Shown here: piece by piece, positions 1 through 7,322 of the stretch | Layout of the letters: each line of letters begins with the position of its first letter | Numbering within the stretch: position 1 is the stretch's first letter | Origin: CAYXWM01 sp964468805 | GTDB taxonomy: Bacteria; Bacillota; Clostridia; Lachnospirales; WRBF01 | DNA: 21,981 bases | NCBI GenBank assembly: GCA_964468805.1 | Contig: CAYXWM010000048.1 | Coordinates: 1-21,981, forward strand | Reading direction: 5' to 3' | Position numbers and translations under genes: made by a program | Notes under the pieces: model-generated | What the model was told of the DNA's origin: nothing | The model's input: the letters and a program-made list of their open reading frames with translations, nothing else | Databases searched by the model: none

Positions 1-312
1 CCTGCGTTCTTTTCCGGTGTGTGGTTTTGTAAATCCGGTAACACCTCTGCAAGATTTCTGAACGGCTATCATGAGCCCATTTGCAGATAATATGGTCGCG
101 GTTAAATAACCGACCCTTTTGGGGTTTAAAATTTTGTAATTGTTTCGGCAACCGACCTTTTGCAGTTACCGAATACTATTTCTTTTTAAAAGCTGAGAAA
201 TAGTATAAGAACTTAATATGCCGCATATCCCTACTTCATACTATCTTCGTTTAATGGCAGGTAAATTTTAAAGGAAGAATAGTATCACCTGTTTTGCAAA
301 CACCCTTTTAAG
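1..312. other. Region downstream of spoIIIAF without a recognisable gene
   Basis: I see no gene here. All minus-strand frames next to spoIIIAF are interrupted by stops, so no spoIIIAG follows directly. A plus-strand frame is open from the window edge to a TAA at 88-90 (29 codons, no start) and a minus-strand frame is open from an ATG at 72 to the edge; neither has a recognisable motif or a good ribosome binding site. The rest is AT-rich with inverted repeats built on an ATACTATTYTT-like word (173-206, and again at about 239-249 and 276-287), which suggests decayed mobile or repeat DNA. Confidence 0.6.
173..206. repeat. Perfect 11-bp hairpin downstream of spoIIIAF
   Basis: ATACTATTTCT (173-183) pairs perfectly with AGAAATAGTAT (196-206) around a 12-nt loop. 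No T-run follows on either side, so it is a poor intrinsic terminator. A related imperfect pair lies at 239-249 and 276-287. It may be the edge of a repeat element. Confidence 0.6.
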
Positions 313-909
313 TTATTTTGCTATAGTTATATGTATATTACCGGCGGACATATTATAGAAGTCGGAAATTATTTTTTTTATGTTGGAAACTTGGGTCTCG
401 TCTGCTTTTTCCGCCTCCTCCTCGGACAGTTTAACCTTAAACGGCTCTATGCGAATAAAGGGCGTTGGTGTGGGAGTGACCTTTGATTCCGTAAGTACCA
501 GTTTTAAGTTAAATATTTGACCGGTTGTCTCATCAAAATCCACTTGGGATTCCTTCACCGCGTAATTTTCTTCCTTTATTAAATTATTGATTTGGGTCAC
601 CACACCTGCTTTGTAAGTGCTGTTAATCATGTCCTGTTGCAAAAGCTCGTAATCCTCCGGGTTTAAGGCAGATTGCTCCTCCGTACCGCTTAAAGCACTG
701 TTTACGGACAGGAGAAATTTATCCAGAGGGTTTTGTTTGCTGTATAAGGCGGAAGCTATGGGAGTAATCACAACTATTATTAAAATAAACCCCAATAAAA
801 TATTTATATAACTTTTATATTTTGAACTTGGGATGATTATTCCGATAAAAGACATAAATATTAAAAAAAATGCAATTGAACGTACATATTCGGAAATGGC
901 TTGTATCAC
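313..909 (-). CDS. spoIIIAF: Stage III sporulation protein AF
   Basis: SpoIIIAF is a mother-cell membrane protein of the SpoIIIA-SpoIIQ complex, which joins the mother cell to the engulfed forespore and supports late forespore gene expression. The protein has two N-terminal membrane segments (about residues 8-28 and 33-54) and then a soluble domain of about 140 residues ending in a beta-rich stretch (GNIHITIAK), the usual layout. I place the start at the GTG at 909 (198 residues) because AGAAGG at 918-923 lies 8 bases upstream; the GTG at 918 overlaps that ribosome binding site. It is the last gene of the visible spoIIIA operon. In most endospore formers spoIIIAG and spoIIIAH follow immediately, and here they do not. 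The family call rests on layout plus operon position. Confidence 0.9.
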   Translation of the reverse strand: MIQAISEYVRSIAFFLIFMSFIGIIIPSSKYKSYINILLGFILIIVVITPIASALYSKQNPLDKFLLSVNSALSGTEEQSALNPEDYELLQQDMINSTYKAGVVTQINNLIKEENYAVKESQVDFDETTGQIFNLKLVLTESKVTPTPTPFIRIEPFKVKLSEEEAEKADETQVSNIKKIISDFYNMSAGNIHITIAK

Positions 910-933
910 AGTATGCACCTTCTAAAAATATGG

Positions 934-2082
934 TTAGAACGAAAGCATTATCATTATGGCAAACAAAAACATAACCACCACAGTCACCGAGGAACCGGTA
1001 AGAAGCATGGTAAATGAGCCTATGGAATCTATACATTTAACTATGCGTTCGTCGCAGACCGGTTGAACCAACGCCGCTATCATCTTATAAATAAACACCA
1101 TAGCCAGCAGTTTTATTACCGGAACGGCACAGATTATAATAATAATCAATATGAGGGCGACCAATGCACCGCTTTTTGCGGCTTGTCCCCAAAAAATAAC
1201 GGTATCCGTTGCCCCTGAAATCAAGTTGCCAACCACCGGTATGGATTTTAAGGTAGCCTTGGCGGTTTTTACGGCAAAGGTGTTAAGAATGGGTGCGGAA
1301 ATTCGTTGCAGGGTCAATACGGTGAGAAACACCAAGGTTATGCCGGTAATGCTGACGGTTACGGATTTTTTTATAAGCTCGGAAAACTTTGAGAGTATGT
1401 CCTTTTCTGTTAGGTAATTTACTATTTGTAGGGTAGCTCCCAAGATTAAAACCGGCAGAAGTACGTATGTAACAAACATGGCAATCAGATTTATAACCAG
1501 CACTACTATTGGATGAAAGGCATAAGCACTTGCCACAGAGCCGGACATAATAAGCATTCCTACCATTAAGGGCAGCGAAGCCTGCATTATAGACGAAACA
1601 GCATGAACCAAATCCGAACCCACGTCCACCGCCAATTTAAATGAGGCAAACAACACCAAAATCAGTACCACATAACATACATAAAAGCCCAAGGTCGATA
1701 CGGTTTTGTTACTGAAGGACTCGGTAAATATTCTCAAAACCGCTGAAATCATGGCTATGAGCAAAAGGTCCCTTATGAGCCTGCCGTTTACAAAGATTTC
1801 GTGGAACAAAATATTAAAAAACTCATTGATAATGTTTTGCGGAGACAGGTCAAGCTGTCCGTTAACGGCTTGTACCAGTAAATCGCTGAAACTTACTTTT
1901 TTGGTGTATTCGGATTGGTTGATAGCCTTATCTATGGATTGTATGTCAAAGGGCTTCAGTTGTTCGGTTAAGTTTTCTCCGCTTAACAAATCCTCTGTGA
2001 GGCTTTGTTCCGAAGGAATTTCGGCCGCAAAAACGGTTACGGGGCATATTAGCAGCATGAATATAAGAACCAAAATTTTCAT
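934..2082 (-). CDS. spoIIIAE: Stage III sporulation protein AE
   Basis: This is the large polytopic subunit of the SpoIIIA complex in the outer forespore membrane. A cleavable signal peptide is clear (residues 1-19, cut after VFA), followed by an extracytoplasmic segment and then about seven or eight hydrophobic segments from near residue 100 to the C-terminus, as expected for SpoIIIAE. Two starts are possible: ATG at 2094 and ATG at 2082. I prefer 2082 (382 residues) because GGGGG at 2088-2092 is a ribosome binding site 5 bases upstream and the signal peptide then begins at the first residue. The gene starts just past the spoIIIAD stop, which suggests translational coupling. Identification is secure from length, topology and operon position. 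Confidence 0.93.
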   Translation of the reverse strand: MKILVLIFMLLICPVTVFAAEIPSEQSLTEDLLSGENLTEQLKPFDIQSIDKAINQSEYTKKVSFSDLLVQAVNGQLDLSPQNIINEFFNILFHEIFVNGRLIRDLLLIAMISAVLRIFTESFSNKTVSTLGFYVCYVVLILVLFASFKLAVDVGSDLVHAVSSIMQASLPLMVGMLIMSGSVASAYAFHPIVVLVINLIAMFVTYVLLPVLILGATLQIVNYLTEKDILSKFSELIKKSVTVSITGITLVFLTVLTLQRISAPILNTFAVKTAKATLKSIPVVGNLISGATDTVIFWGQAAKSGALVALILIIIIICAVPVIKLLAMVFIYKMIAALVQPVCDERIVKCIDSIGSFTMLLTGSSVTVVVMFLFAIMIMLSF

Positions 2083-2095
2083 GTTAACCCCCATA

Positions 2096-2482
2096 TCAAG
2101 GCAGCAGTCCCAAAATTGTCTCTGTAAGAGAGATTAGGACCGGTGCGGATATAAGCATTATCAGTACCTTTCCTGCCAACTCTATTTTGGATGCTATGGC
2201 CGATTCGTTTGCATCGTTGCAAATCTGTGCCCCAAACTCCGCCAAATATGCTATACCCACCACCTTTAAAACCAACATAACGTAGGAGGAGTCTATTTTG
2301 GTTTCGTCGGTTAATTTTGTAATCACGTTTATAACCGAACCAAGACTTGGCAGTATTAATACAAATATCAAAACCGAGCCGCCTATGGCTATAAGCAAGC
2401 TGAAATCCGGGCTTTGCCGCTTTACCGTCATGGAAAGAACCGCTGTGACCAATCCTATGGCTACTATTTGTACTATGTTCAT
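2096..2482 (-). CDS. spoIIIAD: Stage III sporulation protein AD
   Basis: A 128-residue, highly hydrophobic protein with about four membrane segments, matching the family length. SpoIIIAC and SpoIIIAD are related small membrane proteins of the SpoIIIA channel; both here open with the same pattern of a short hydrophobic N-terminus followed by a polar turn (VKRQSPDFS in this one). The acidic/polar stretch LTDETKIDSSYVMLVLKVVG is typical of AD. ATG at 2482 has AAGGTGAG just upstream. The 68-bp gap to spoIIIAC is longer than usual for this operon. Confidence 0.93.
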   Translation of the reverse strand: MNIVQIVAIGLVTAVLSMTVKRQSPDFSLLIAIGGSVLIFVLILPSLGSVINVITKLTDETKIDSSYVMLVLKVVGIAYLAEFGAQICNDANESAIASKIELAGKVLIMLISAPVLISLTETILGLLP

Positions 2483-2550
2483 ATTCTCACCTTTTTCCCC
2501 GGGGATTCTTGCCGGTTGGGGAAACTCTTATGTATGATTTAAAAAAATCC

Positions 2551-2745
2551 CTATAGGTTAAATATATTTTGTACTGCCGAGAAAAGGTCTGAAATATAGC
2601 GTATTATCCAAAACAAAACCACAACCAGACCTGCCAAGGTGGTCATCATTGCCTGTTCTTCTCTCCCGGCACTCATAAGCACCTGGTTTAGCACAGCAAC
2701 CAATATTCCCACAGCCGCTATCTGAAACACTATACTGATATCCAC
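2551..2745 (-). CDS. spoIIIAC: Stage III sporulation protein AC
   Basis: A 64-residue protein with two membrane helices separated by a short polar loop (MSAGREEQA), the usual size and topology of SpoIIIAC. It starts with GTG at 2745, with a G-rich Shine-Dalgarno region (GGGGGTTAGG) directly upstream. Together with SpoIIIAD it forms part of the membrane platform of the mother-cell-to-forespore channel. A family 3 palindrome lies in the 123-bp gap to spoIIIAB. Confidence 0.93.
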   Translation of the reverse strand: MDISIVFQIAAVGILVAVLNQVLMSAGREEQAMMTTLAGLVVVLFWIIRYISDLFSAVQNIFNL

Positions 2746-2785
2746 GTACCTAACCCCCGTTTCTTGCTTTGGTAGAATGTTAAAT

Positions 2786-2844
2786 CCTTGAGAGAAACTT
2801 TGCTGAAGTTAAAGTATCCCTCAAACTCCCTTCAAAAAGACTTT
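2786..2844 (-). repeat. Family 3 palindromic repeat, copy a (inside spoIIIA operon)
   Basis: CCTTGAGAGAAACTTT is followed by GCTGAAGTT, AAAGTATCCCTCAA and the tail ACTCCCTTCAAAAAGACTTT. The arms form an imperfect hairpin. The same order (CCTTGRGG, A-rich arm, CTGAAG turn, TTCCCYCAA arm, CYCCYTTCAAAAAG tail) occurs at 18930-18989 and inverted at 13834-13881. This copy is the least conserved. It lies between spoIIIAB and spoIIIAC, so it is transcribed within the operon mRNA. The listed strand is that of the operon transcript. Confidence 0.75.
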
Positions 2845-2868
2845 ATTGAATCTATTAACCGGTTTAAA

Positions 2869-3393
2869 TCAGATTAATACCACTACCACCAACACTCCGC
2901 CCAATATGCCCAGACTTTGAAACATTTTTCTGTTTTTCATTCTGCCTTCGTTTAGGGCAGAAATTTTATTGTCTATGTAATCGGTGGTAAGGCGTATGCT
3001 GTTAAATTGCATGGACTTGTCAAGATAACCCAAGGTACTGCCCAAAGATGCAAAGTGTTCCAAATCCTCGGCATCAAAATAGGAATTGTTTAAACAACTC
3101 ATAACCGCATCTTCCCAGAGGGTGGCTATGCTTTCATTTTTAAGCTGTTGGGTATCCTTGACCAACCGGGTAAAGAATTTGTTTATTGGCTGTTTTGTGC
3201 GGATAGCGATATTGCTTAGGGCTTGAGGCAACGGGTTTAAACAGAATTCTATTTCCGACAGCAATATGGACAGGGCACGTTTCATTTCGTTTAGTTCGTT
3301 TATTTTAAACGTGTTTATACTGCCGTAATATATGCCTGCCAATACCGTGGAAACCATAACTAAGCCTATGCCCAGAATTTTTACTGCCAACAT
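2869..3393 (-). CDS. spoIIIAB: Stage III sporulation protein AB
   Basis: This 174-residue protein has an N-terminal membrane helix (residues 3-20), a mostly helical middle domain and a C-terminal membrane helix (about 158-174), the family layout. The sequence NELNEMKRALSILLSEIEF and the following LPQALSNIA are typical SpoIIIAB features. The family resembles GspF-type secretion platform proteins, in keeping with SpoIIIAA resembling secretion ATPases. ATG at 3393 has AAAGGAGG at ideal spacing. The 129-bp gap to spoIIIAA is unusually long, since these two genes are normally adjacent or overlapping. Confidence 0.93.
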   Translation of the reverse strand: MLAVKILGIGLVMVSTVLAGIYYGSINTFKINELNEMKRALSILLSEIEFCLNPLPQALSNIAIRTKQPINKFFTRLVKDTQQLKNESIATLWEDAVMSCLNNSYFDAEDLEHFASLGSTLGYLDKSMQFNSIRLTTDYIDNKISALNEGRMKNRKMFQSLGILGGVLVVVVLI

Positions 3394-3522
3394 TTCTATA
3401 CCTCCTTTAAAATATTAGGAGTTTACGCCTTGGTTTAAATTAACCGTAAGTTCGACCCGGTCAAAGAATTTACGAAGTAAATTAAATCAAATCACTGAAA
3501 TTTAAATATCATCCAAATCACA

Positions 3523-4467
3523 TTAAATCGATATGGGATTAAATAATTCATCGTATATTTTACTCACTGTTCCGCTACCCTTTAAAAATACAAAGCGTTG
3601 GAATATTTTTCGATCCAACAAATCCCTGAGAACAGGCTTGTTGTTTAAATCACTTAGGCCTGCTCCGTGTACCGTGCATAAAAGCACTATACCGGCGTTG
3701 ACTATGTGTTCTATGGCTGTTATATCCTCGGTCTTGCCTATTTCGTCCACTGCTATAATTTTGGGGCACATGGAGCGTAGGAGCATCAGCATACCCTCTG
3801 CCTTTGGGCAGCCGTCCAGTACGTCTGTCCTTATGCCCAAATCGTTTTGGGCTACCCCTTCATAACAGCCGGCAAGCTCCGAGCGTTCGTCGCATACGCC
3901 TACTCCTTGTCCCTTTACAAGCCCCGGAACTCCGTTGCTCAAAAGGCGTATCATATCCCGTAAAAGAGTGGTTTTGCCACAGCCGGGTGCCGAGACTATC
4001 ATGGTATGCAAAACCTTGCCGTCCTTGATAATATGGGGAATGACCGGCTTGGCACAGTCTTTGATTTCATGACTTATGCGAATGTTTATGCCGCTTATGT
4101 ATTTTAGGGTCTTGACTCTATTATCCTCAATTACGGTCTTTCCGCTGATACCTATGCGGTGACCGCCGGGTATGGAAAGGAAACCGTTTCTGATTTCCTC
4201 CGCAAAGGCATATAATGAATAATTACCGCTTATCTCCATAATCTTGGCAATATCCGAAGCCGTGGGAATATAGGCTTCCCGAAAATCATCGGACAGGGTT
4301 CCTCTTGCGGTGAGAAAATACTCCTTGGATTTTGCATTTATAATCAAAGGCTTGCCGGTTCTGATACGTATTTCTTGTATGGTTTCAAAGAAATTCACCG
4401 GAATTTCATTGAACAAACGGCTTATATCATCGCTCATGTAACCGGTGATACGCGATTTAAGCTCCAT
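3523..4467 (-). CDS. spoIIIAA: Stage III sporulation protein AA, ATPase
   Basis: SpoIIIAA is a cytoplasmic ATPase related to type II/IV secretion ATPases and is thought to power the SpoIIIA-SpoIIQ channel from the mother-cell side. The 314-residue protein shows the family N-terminal signature QEIRIRTGKPL (about 31-41), the GGHRIGISG segment (101-109), a Walker A APGCGKTT (161-168), VCDERSELAG (191-200) and a Walker B IIAVDEIG (237-244). All the nucleotide-binding residues I can check are present. ATG at 4467 has AAGGAGG upstream. It is the first gene of the operon, and a sigma-E-like promoter candidate lies near 4573-4612. Confidence 0.95.
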   Translation of the reverse strand: MELKSRITGYMSDDISRLFNEIPVNFFETIQEIRIRTGKPLIINAKSKEYFLTARGTLSDDFREAYIPTASDIAKIMEISGNYSLYAFAEEIRNGFLSIPGGHRIGISGKTVIEDNRVKTLKYISGINIRISHEIKDCAKPVIPHIIKDGKVLHTMIVSAPGCGKTTLLRDMIRLLSNGVPGLVKGQGVGVCDERSELAGCYEGVAQNDLGIRTDVLDGCPKAEGMLMLLRSMCPKIIAVDEIGKTEDITAIEHIVNAGIVLLCTVHGAGLSDLNNKPVLRDLLDRKIFQRFVFLKGSGTVSKIYDELFNPISI

Positions 4468-4525
4468 ATTTCCTCCTTTGTATTTATTTCAGTTTTAATC
4501 GGTTTTCTTAGACGGTTGTTTGAAT

Positions 4526-4559
4526 TACAGAGGTTTAACTGTTTTACTTAACCTCTGTA
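4526..4559 (-). repeat. Hairpin in the spoIIIAA leader
   Basis: TACAGAGGTTTAA (4526-4538) pairs with TTAACCTCTGTA (4548-4559), 12 pairs with one bulged base and a 9-nt loop. It lies between the candidate spoIIIA promoter and the spoIIIAA start, so it would be in the 5' untranslated region. No T-run follows in the direction of transcription, so it is more likely an mRNA-stabilising or regulatory stem than a terminator. Confidence 0.55.
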
Positions 4560-4572
4560 TCCCTTGGGACAA

Positions 4573-4612
4573 ACCGTATGTTAATATATATGCCGGGAGT
4601 TTTATATATATG
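4573..4612 (-). promoter_or_regulatory. Candidate sigma-E promoter of spoIIIA operon
   Basis: On the minus strand two CATATATA words lie 20 bases apart (4612-4605 and 4592-4585), followed by CATACGGT (4580-4573). The sigma-E -10 consensus is CATACAnT with an ATA-rich -35 about 14 bases away, so either CATATATA or CATACGGT could be the -10. spoIIIA operons are normally transcribed by sigma-E in the mother cell. The exact hexamers are uncertain. Confidence 0.35.
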
Positions 4613-4629
4613 AGGAAAAAGTTTGCAAC

Positions 4630-4661
4630 AAAAAAGCAACCCGGAAAAATCCGAATTGCTT
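4630..4661 (-). terminator. Intrinsic terminator after the DUF2085 gene
   Basis: Read on the minus strand, AAGCAATTCGG pairs with CCGGGTTGCTT around an A/T loop and is followed by a run of T. It sits about 25 bases past the stop of the DUF2085 gene and separates that operon from spoIIIA. Confidence 0.8.
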
Positions 4662-4683
4662 AATAGATGTAAACTGCAGTTAA

Positions 4684-5076
4684 TTATCTGTTAAAAAATA
4701 TCCTTATAATAAAGCCCACGATAAATGCCACAAAACAAAATCCGCTGAATAAACCGGTTACAAAACGCCTCAGATTTGTTGATACCCAGTAGCCCCAAAG
4801 CTGACCCAAGCCGTCTACAGCCAATGCAGACACAGATACAGCAGCCCAAATAAAGAGCAAAGAAAGGCTTGCGTTTTTATAATATGCCACGCTTAACAGA
4901 GCCAAAAACTGCCCAACAGCTATACCGGTACATCTGGCACAGACAAAAAATTGACAGCCGAAAAAATGAAAGCTTCGTTCATATTTTTGGTGACAGCCGG
5001 TAAGGGCTCCCAGTTTCATAAGCCCTATCCAGATTTTAGTTTTCTTATCCAAATTGCCCTTATATTTATCAGCCAA
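4684..5076 (-). CDS. DUF2085 family membrane protein
   Basis: A 130-residue integral membrane protein with the hallmark of DUF2085: a Cys-His pair (GCHQKYERSF, near residue 28) followed by FGCQFFVCARCTGI, giving a cluster of conserved cysteines that could bind metal at the membrane. About three hydrophobic helices follow (roughly 55-70, 76-92, 105-126). The function of the family in most organisms is unknown. The gene overlaps the zinc-ribbon gene 5069-5290 by 8 bases, so the two are probably translationally coupled and may act together. The motif makes the family call firm; no function can be given. Confidence 0.85.
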   Translation of the reverse strand: MADKYKGNLDKKTKIWIGLMKLGALTGCHQKYERSFHFFGCQFFVCARCTGIAVGQFLALLSVAYYKNASLSLLFIWAAVSVSALAVDGLGQLWGYWVSTNLRRFVTGLFSGFCFVAFIVGFIIRIFFNR

Positions 5077-5290
5077 ATTTCCTGCCGCAATCAGAGCATA
5101 CCCATAATATTGTGGTAACTGTAGTAGAACTGCCCTTACCCATGCCGCAAAGACCGCAAAGCCAGCCTATGGGACCGAAGATTATGGCACCAATAGCACC
5201 CTTGCAACAGCCGTATCCTTTATAATTTGTATATGACGTAACTTCCGAAACCGGCAAAACGTTATCGCTTCCGCAACTTGGGCACCTCAT
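5069..5290 (-). CDS. Small zinc-ribbon protein with glycine-rich hydrophobic middle
   Basis: A 73-residue protein with an N-terminal CPSCGS knuckle (residues 3-8) and a C-terminal CSDCGRKFG knuckle, which together would bind one zinc ion. Between them lies a glycine/cysteine-rich hydrophobic stretch (about 28-50) that could be one membrane segment or a hairpin insertion. Proteins of this layout occur in many Firmicutes as hypothetical zinc-ribbon proteins. It is the first gene of a two-gene operon with the DUF2085 protein and overlaps its start by 8 bases. ATG at 5290 is preceded by AAAGGAAG. Function unknown. Confidence 0.75.
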   Translation of the reverse strand: MRCPSCGSDNVLPVSEVTSYTNYKGYGCCKGAIGAIIFGPIGWLCGLCGMGKGSSTTVTTILWVCSDCGRKFG

Positions 5291-5375
5291 AATCCACTTC
5301 CTTTATATTTTCTTGTATTAAAGAAACTTGAGGGAGCAAACTCCCGCTTGTCAAAAAAACCGCATATAAACCTTA

Positions 5376-5480
5376 TATAATGATTCCATTTTAAACAGAG
5401 GACAAAAATAATTGATTTTTTCCAACGGTTCAAGGAAAAAACGAATACTTTTGCCCTTCATCTTATTTGGAATCAGTATA
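5376..5480 (+). repeat. Family 1 MITE-like palindromic element, copy A
   Basis: This 105-bp element starts TATAATGATTCCATTTTAA and ends TTATTTGGAATCAGTATA, with imperfect terminal inverted repeats of about 40 bp whose inner parts are GGACAAAAATAATTG and the matching ACTTTTGCCC. The whole element can fold into one long hairpin. Copy C (17932-18023) is in the same orientation and copy B (12505-12610) is inverted: the arm with AAACAGAGGACAAAAATA is on the left in A and on the right in B. The ends are AT-rich, with TATA on both sides. Confidence 0.85.
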
Positions 5481-5546
5481 TTTTTTATTATATTATAATT
5501 CTACCGGAAACCCTATCCGCTGTAAATGTTATAAAGCTTGGAACAA

Positions 5547-5580
5547 TAAAAAAGCAACCGAGGCGGTTTCTCGATTGCCT
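5547..5580 (-). terminator. Intrinsic terminator of the SLH-protein gene
   Basis: On the minus strand GCAATCGAG pairs with CTCGGTTGC (one G-U pair) around AAACCGC and is followed by TTTTTTATT. It begins about 11 bases beyond the stop codon at 5591. Confidence 0.85.
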
Positions 5581-5590
5581 TAATTTATAA

Positions 5591-7261
5591 TTATTCAACT
5601 TCCAATACTTTTACGCTTTCTACTTCTTGGCTTTGAAGTTTAACGGAAACTTTTGCACCTAATCTTAAAGAATAAATATCAACATTCTTGCTTAAAATTT
5701 CGTATTTCTTGACCACATTGTTAGCCATGGCAAGGCGAATATAACTACGTTCTTTGGAGATAAATATTTCTTCTACGGTGCCCTCTATGGTTGTAAGGGA
5801 GCCTTGGGCGTAGATAGTGACGATTTGGTTGTAATTAGCTTTGATGTTAACAAGGTCACCTATGCGGATTTGGTTTAAATCGGTGGTAATAACGCCGAAA
5901 CGGGTGGCTATGGATTCGGGCATAAATTGCAGTTCAAATTCTTTACCTTCCGGGTTTTTTACCACAAACACAGGAGTTTCTTCGTCAAGTCGCTTATCCA
6001 AAACTATGCCGTTTTTAATTTCCAAGTCTCTTTCTTCCAAAATCAAGGATACAGCTTCATCGCCCACAACTGTTGCGGTTACTATTTCTCTGCTTGTAAT
6101 TGTACTGAATTCCACATTATTTTTGCCTCGCTTAATTTCGGTATCAGCTTTAAGGCTATAAGTTCTGTTTTGGGAGATTATTTCTCCTCTCGGATTAAGA
6201 TTTCTCAATTCTATGGTTATGGTGTTTACATCGCCGTCCTTATCTGTGCTGACTACATAACCTTCAAAGGTTTGAGGTTCTATGGGTTTTTGAGCCGCCT
6301 TGGTTTGGGCTTTTATGTCGGTAATTTCGTCCGAAATAACGATACCTATTATATCCATACCCTCTTGCAAGTCATCAACAGTTTTAAGGAAATTATCGAT
6401 ATAAACGGAAACCATTGAAGAAAGCTTGTAAATTTTCTTCTCACCGTCCGGTGTTACTATTTGTATGCCTTTTAATTGAGGATAAATGTTATCTATGGTA
6501 CCGGATATAGTTTGCAGTTTGATTAAATCGTTGGGTTTTTCCACCGGCTTAGTTGAGGGTTTTACATAGTATTTCAAGGATTTGTCCAACATCACCGCAA
6601 ACATTGCTCTGGTAACAGCACTTCTGGGGTTATAGTTGTTATTGTTGTCCCCGGTGACTATATTCAGCTCTTTCAAATAGTAGATATAGGGTTTATAAAT
6701 CAAGTTCATTGCCGAATCGTCTTTAAATTTAAAGCTTGAATTAAAATTCAATGCCTCTGTTTTTTTCTTTATAAGACGAATAATGAAAACCGCCGCTTCT
6801 TCCTTTGAAAGGGCACGAAGACGTTCGCTGTCGCTTTGATCCTTTACCACAAATTGGTTTAAATCTTCAGCCGTAAGTATTTCTTGTTCCAAAAGAAAGG
6901 CTATTTCCTTATCTGCTGCAGAGTTCCAACGGGTATAAAGGGATGCGTATTTATTGATAAAAGCCTTGTTTTTTTCATAGGCTCTGTTGTAATAGGTCTG
7001 TTCTTCCTCGGTAGCTCCGGTGTATTTGTAGCCGGCTATCCTTGAAAGAATTTTGCAGGTCTCGAATTTATCCAAGAGTGCATCCGGTCGGAAATTCCCG
7101 GCGGCGTCTCCTACCATATATTGTTTATCTGCCATGGAAACAATGGCGGAATAAGCCCAATGAGACGAAGTTACATCCTTATATGTAGGTGCTGCAAAAA
7201 CAGTTGTTATTGATAAGGCTACCAATATTAAAGTAAAGGTCAGGATCTTAATATAACGCAT
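5591..7261 (-). CDS. Secreted protein with S-layer homology (SLH) domains
   Basis: A 556-residue exported protein. The signal peptide is residues 1-23 (cut after VFA). A first SLH domain starts at YKDVTSSHWAYSAI (about 27) with the typical GNFRPDALLDKFE. A second, degenerate one follows, and a third lies near 190-245 (GDNNNNYNPRSAVTRAMFAVML). SLH domains bind pyruvylated secondary cell-wall polymers, so the protein is probably cell-surface attached. The C-terminal 300 residues are beta-rich with repeated modules of the type GxVxxxxxDxxxNTITIEL, IVLDKRLDEETPVFVV and GTVEEIFISKERSYIRL, suggesting tandem small beta-barrels; I recognise no enzyme. I use ATG at 7261 because GGGAGG lies 9 bases upstream. 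The gene stands alone, with its own promoter (7294-7322) and terminator. Confidence 0.87.
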   Translation of the reverse strand: MRYIKILTFTLILVALSITTVFAAPTYKDVTSSHWAYSAIVSMADKQYMVGDAAGNFRPDALLDKFETCKILSRIAGYKYTGATEEEQTYYNRAYEKNKAFINKYASLYTRWNSAADKEIAFLLEQEILTAEDLNQFVVKDQSDSERLRALSKEEAAVFIIRLIKKKTEALNFNSSFKFKDDSAMNLIYKPYIYYLKELNIVTGDNNNNYNPRSAVTRAMFAVMLDKSLKYYVKPSTKPVEKPNDLIKLQTISGTIDNIYPQLKGIQIVTPDGEKKIYKLSSMVSVYIDNFLKTVDDLQEGMDIIGIVISDEITDIKAQTKAAQKPIEPQTFEGYVVSTDKDGDVNTITIELRNLNPRGEIISQNRTYSLKADTEIKRGKNNVEFSTITSREIVTATVVGDEAVSLILEERDLEIKNGIVLDKRLDEETPVFVVKNPEGKEFELQFMPESIATRFGVITTDLNQIRIGDLVNIKANYNQIVTIYAQGSLTTIEGTVEEIFISKERSYIRLAMANNVVKKYEILSKNVDIYSLRLGAKVSVKLQSQEVESVKVLEVE

Positions 7262-7293
7262 TACACAACCTCCCAAATTGTATTTATAATTAA

Positions 7294-7322
7294 TTTATAG
7301 CAGTTTAAGATAAATTGGACAA
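7294..7322 (-). promoter_or_regulatory. Candidate sigma-A promoter of the SLH gene, inside repeat family 2
   Basis: On the minus strand TTGTCC (7322-7317) and TATAAA (7299-7294) are separated by exactly 17 bases, a good sigma-A promoter. It lies about 33 bases from the ATG at 7261, with the ribosome binding site between. The promoter overlaps the left end of the family 2 repeat (7296-7398), so the repeat supplies at least the -35 and most of the -10. Confidence 0.6.

Larger units (their letters stand above)
5291..5590. other. Intergenic region with MITE-like repeat
   Basis: This 300-bp gap contains a short perfect hairpin (GGGAG 5332-5336, CTCCC 5341-5345) embedded in a sequence resembling a degraded family 3 repeat (CTTGAGGGAG), the family 1 element at 5376-5480, and the SLH gene terminator at 5547-5580. 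I see no coding potential. Confidence 0.7.

Noticed and set aside
5069..5590. OLE-type large RNA, because DUF2085 proteins include, as I recall, an OLE RNA partner
   Set aside because: The DUF2085 gene directly overlaps another gene, and the 300 bases upstream are filled by a MITE-like repeat and a terminator, leaving no space for a 600-nt structured RNA.
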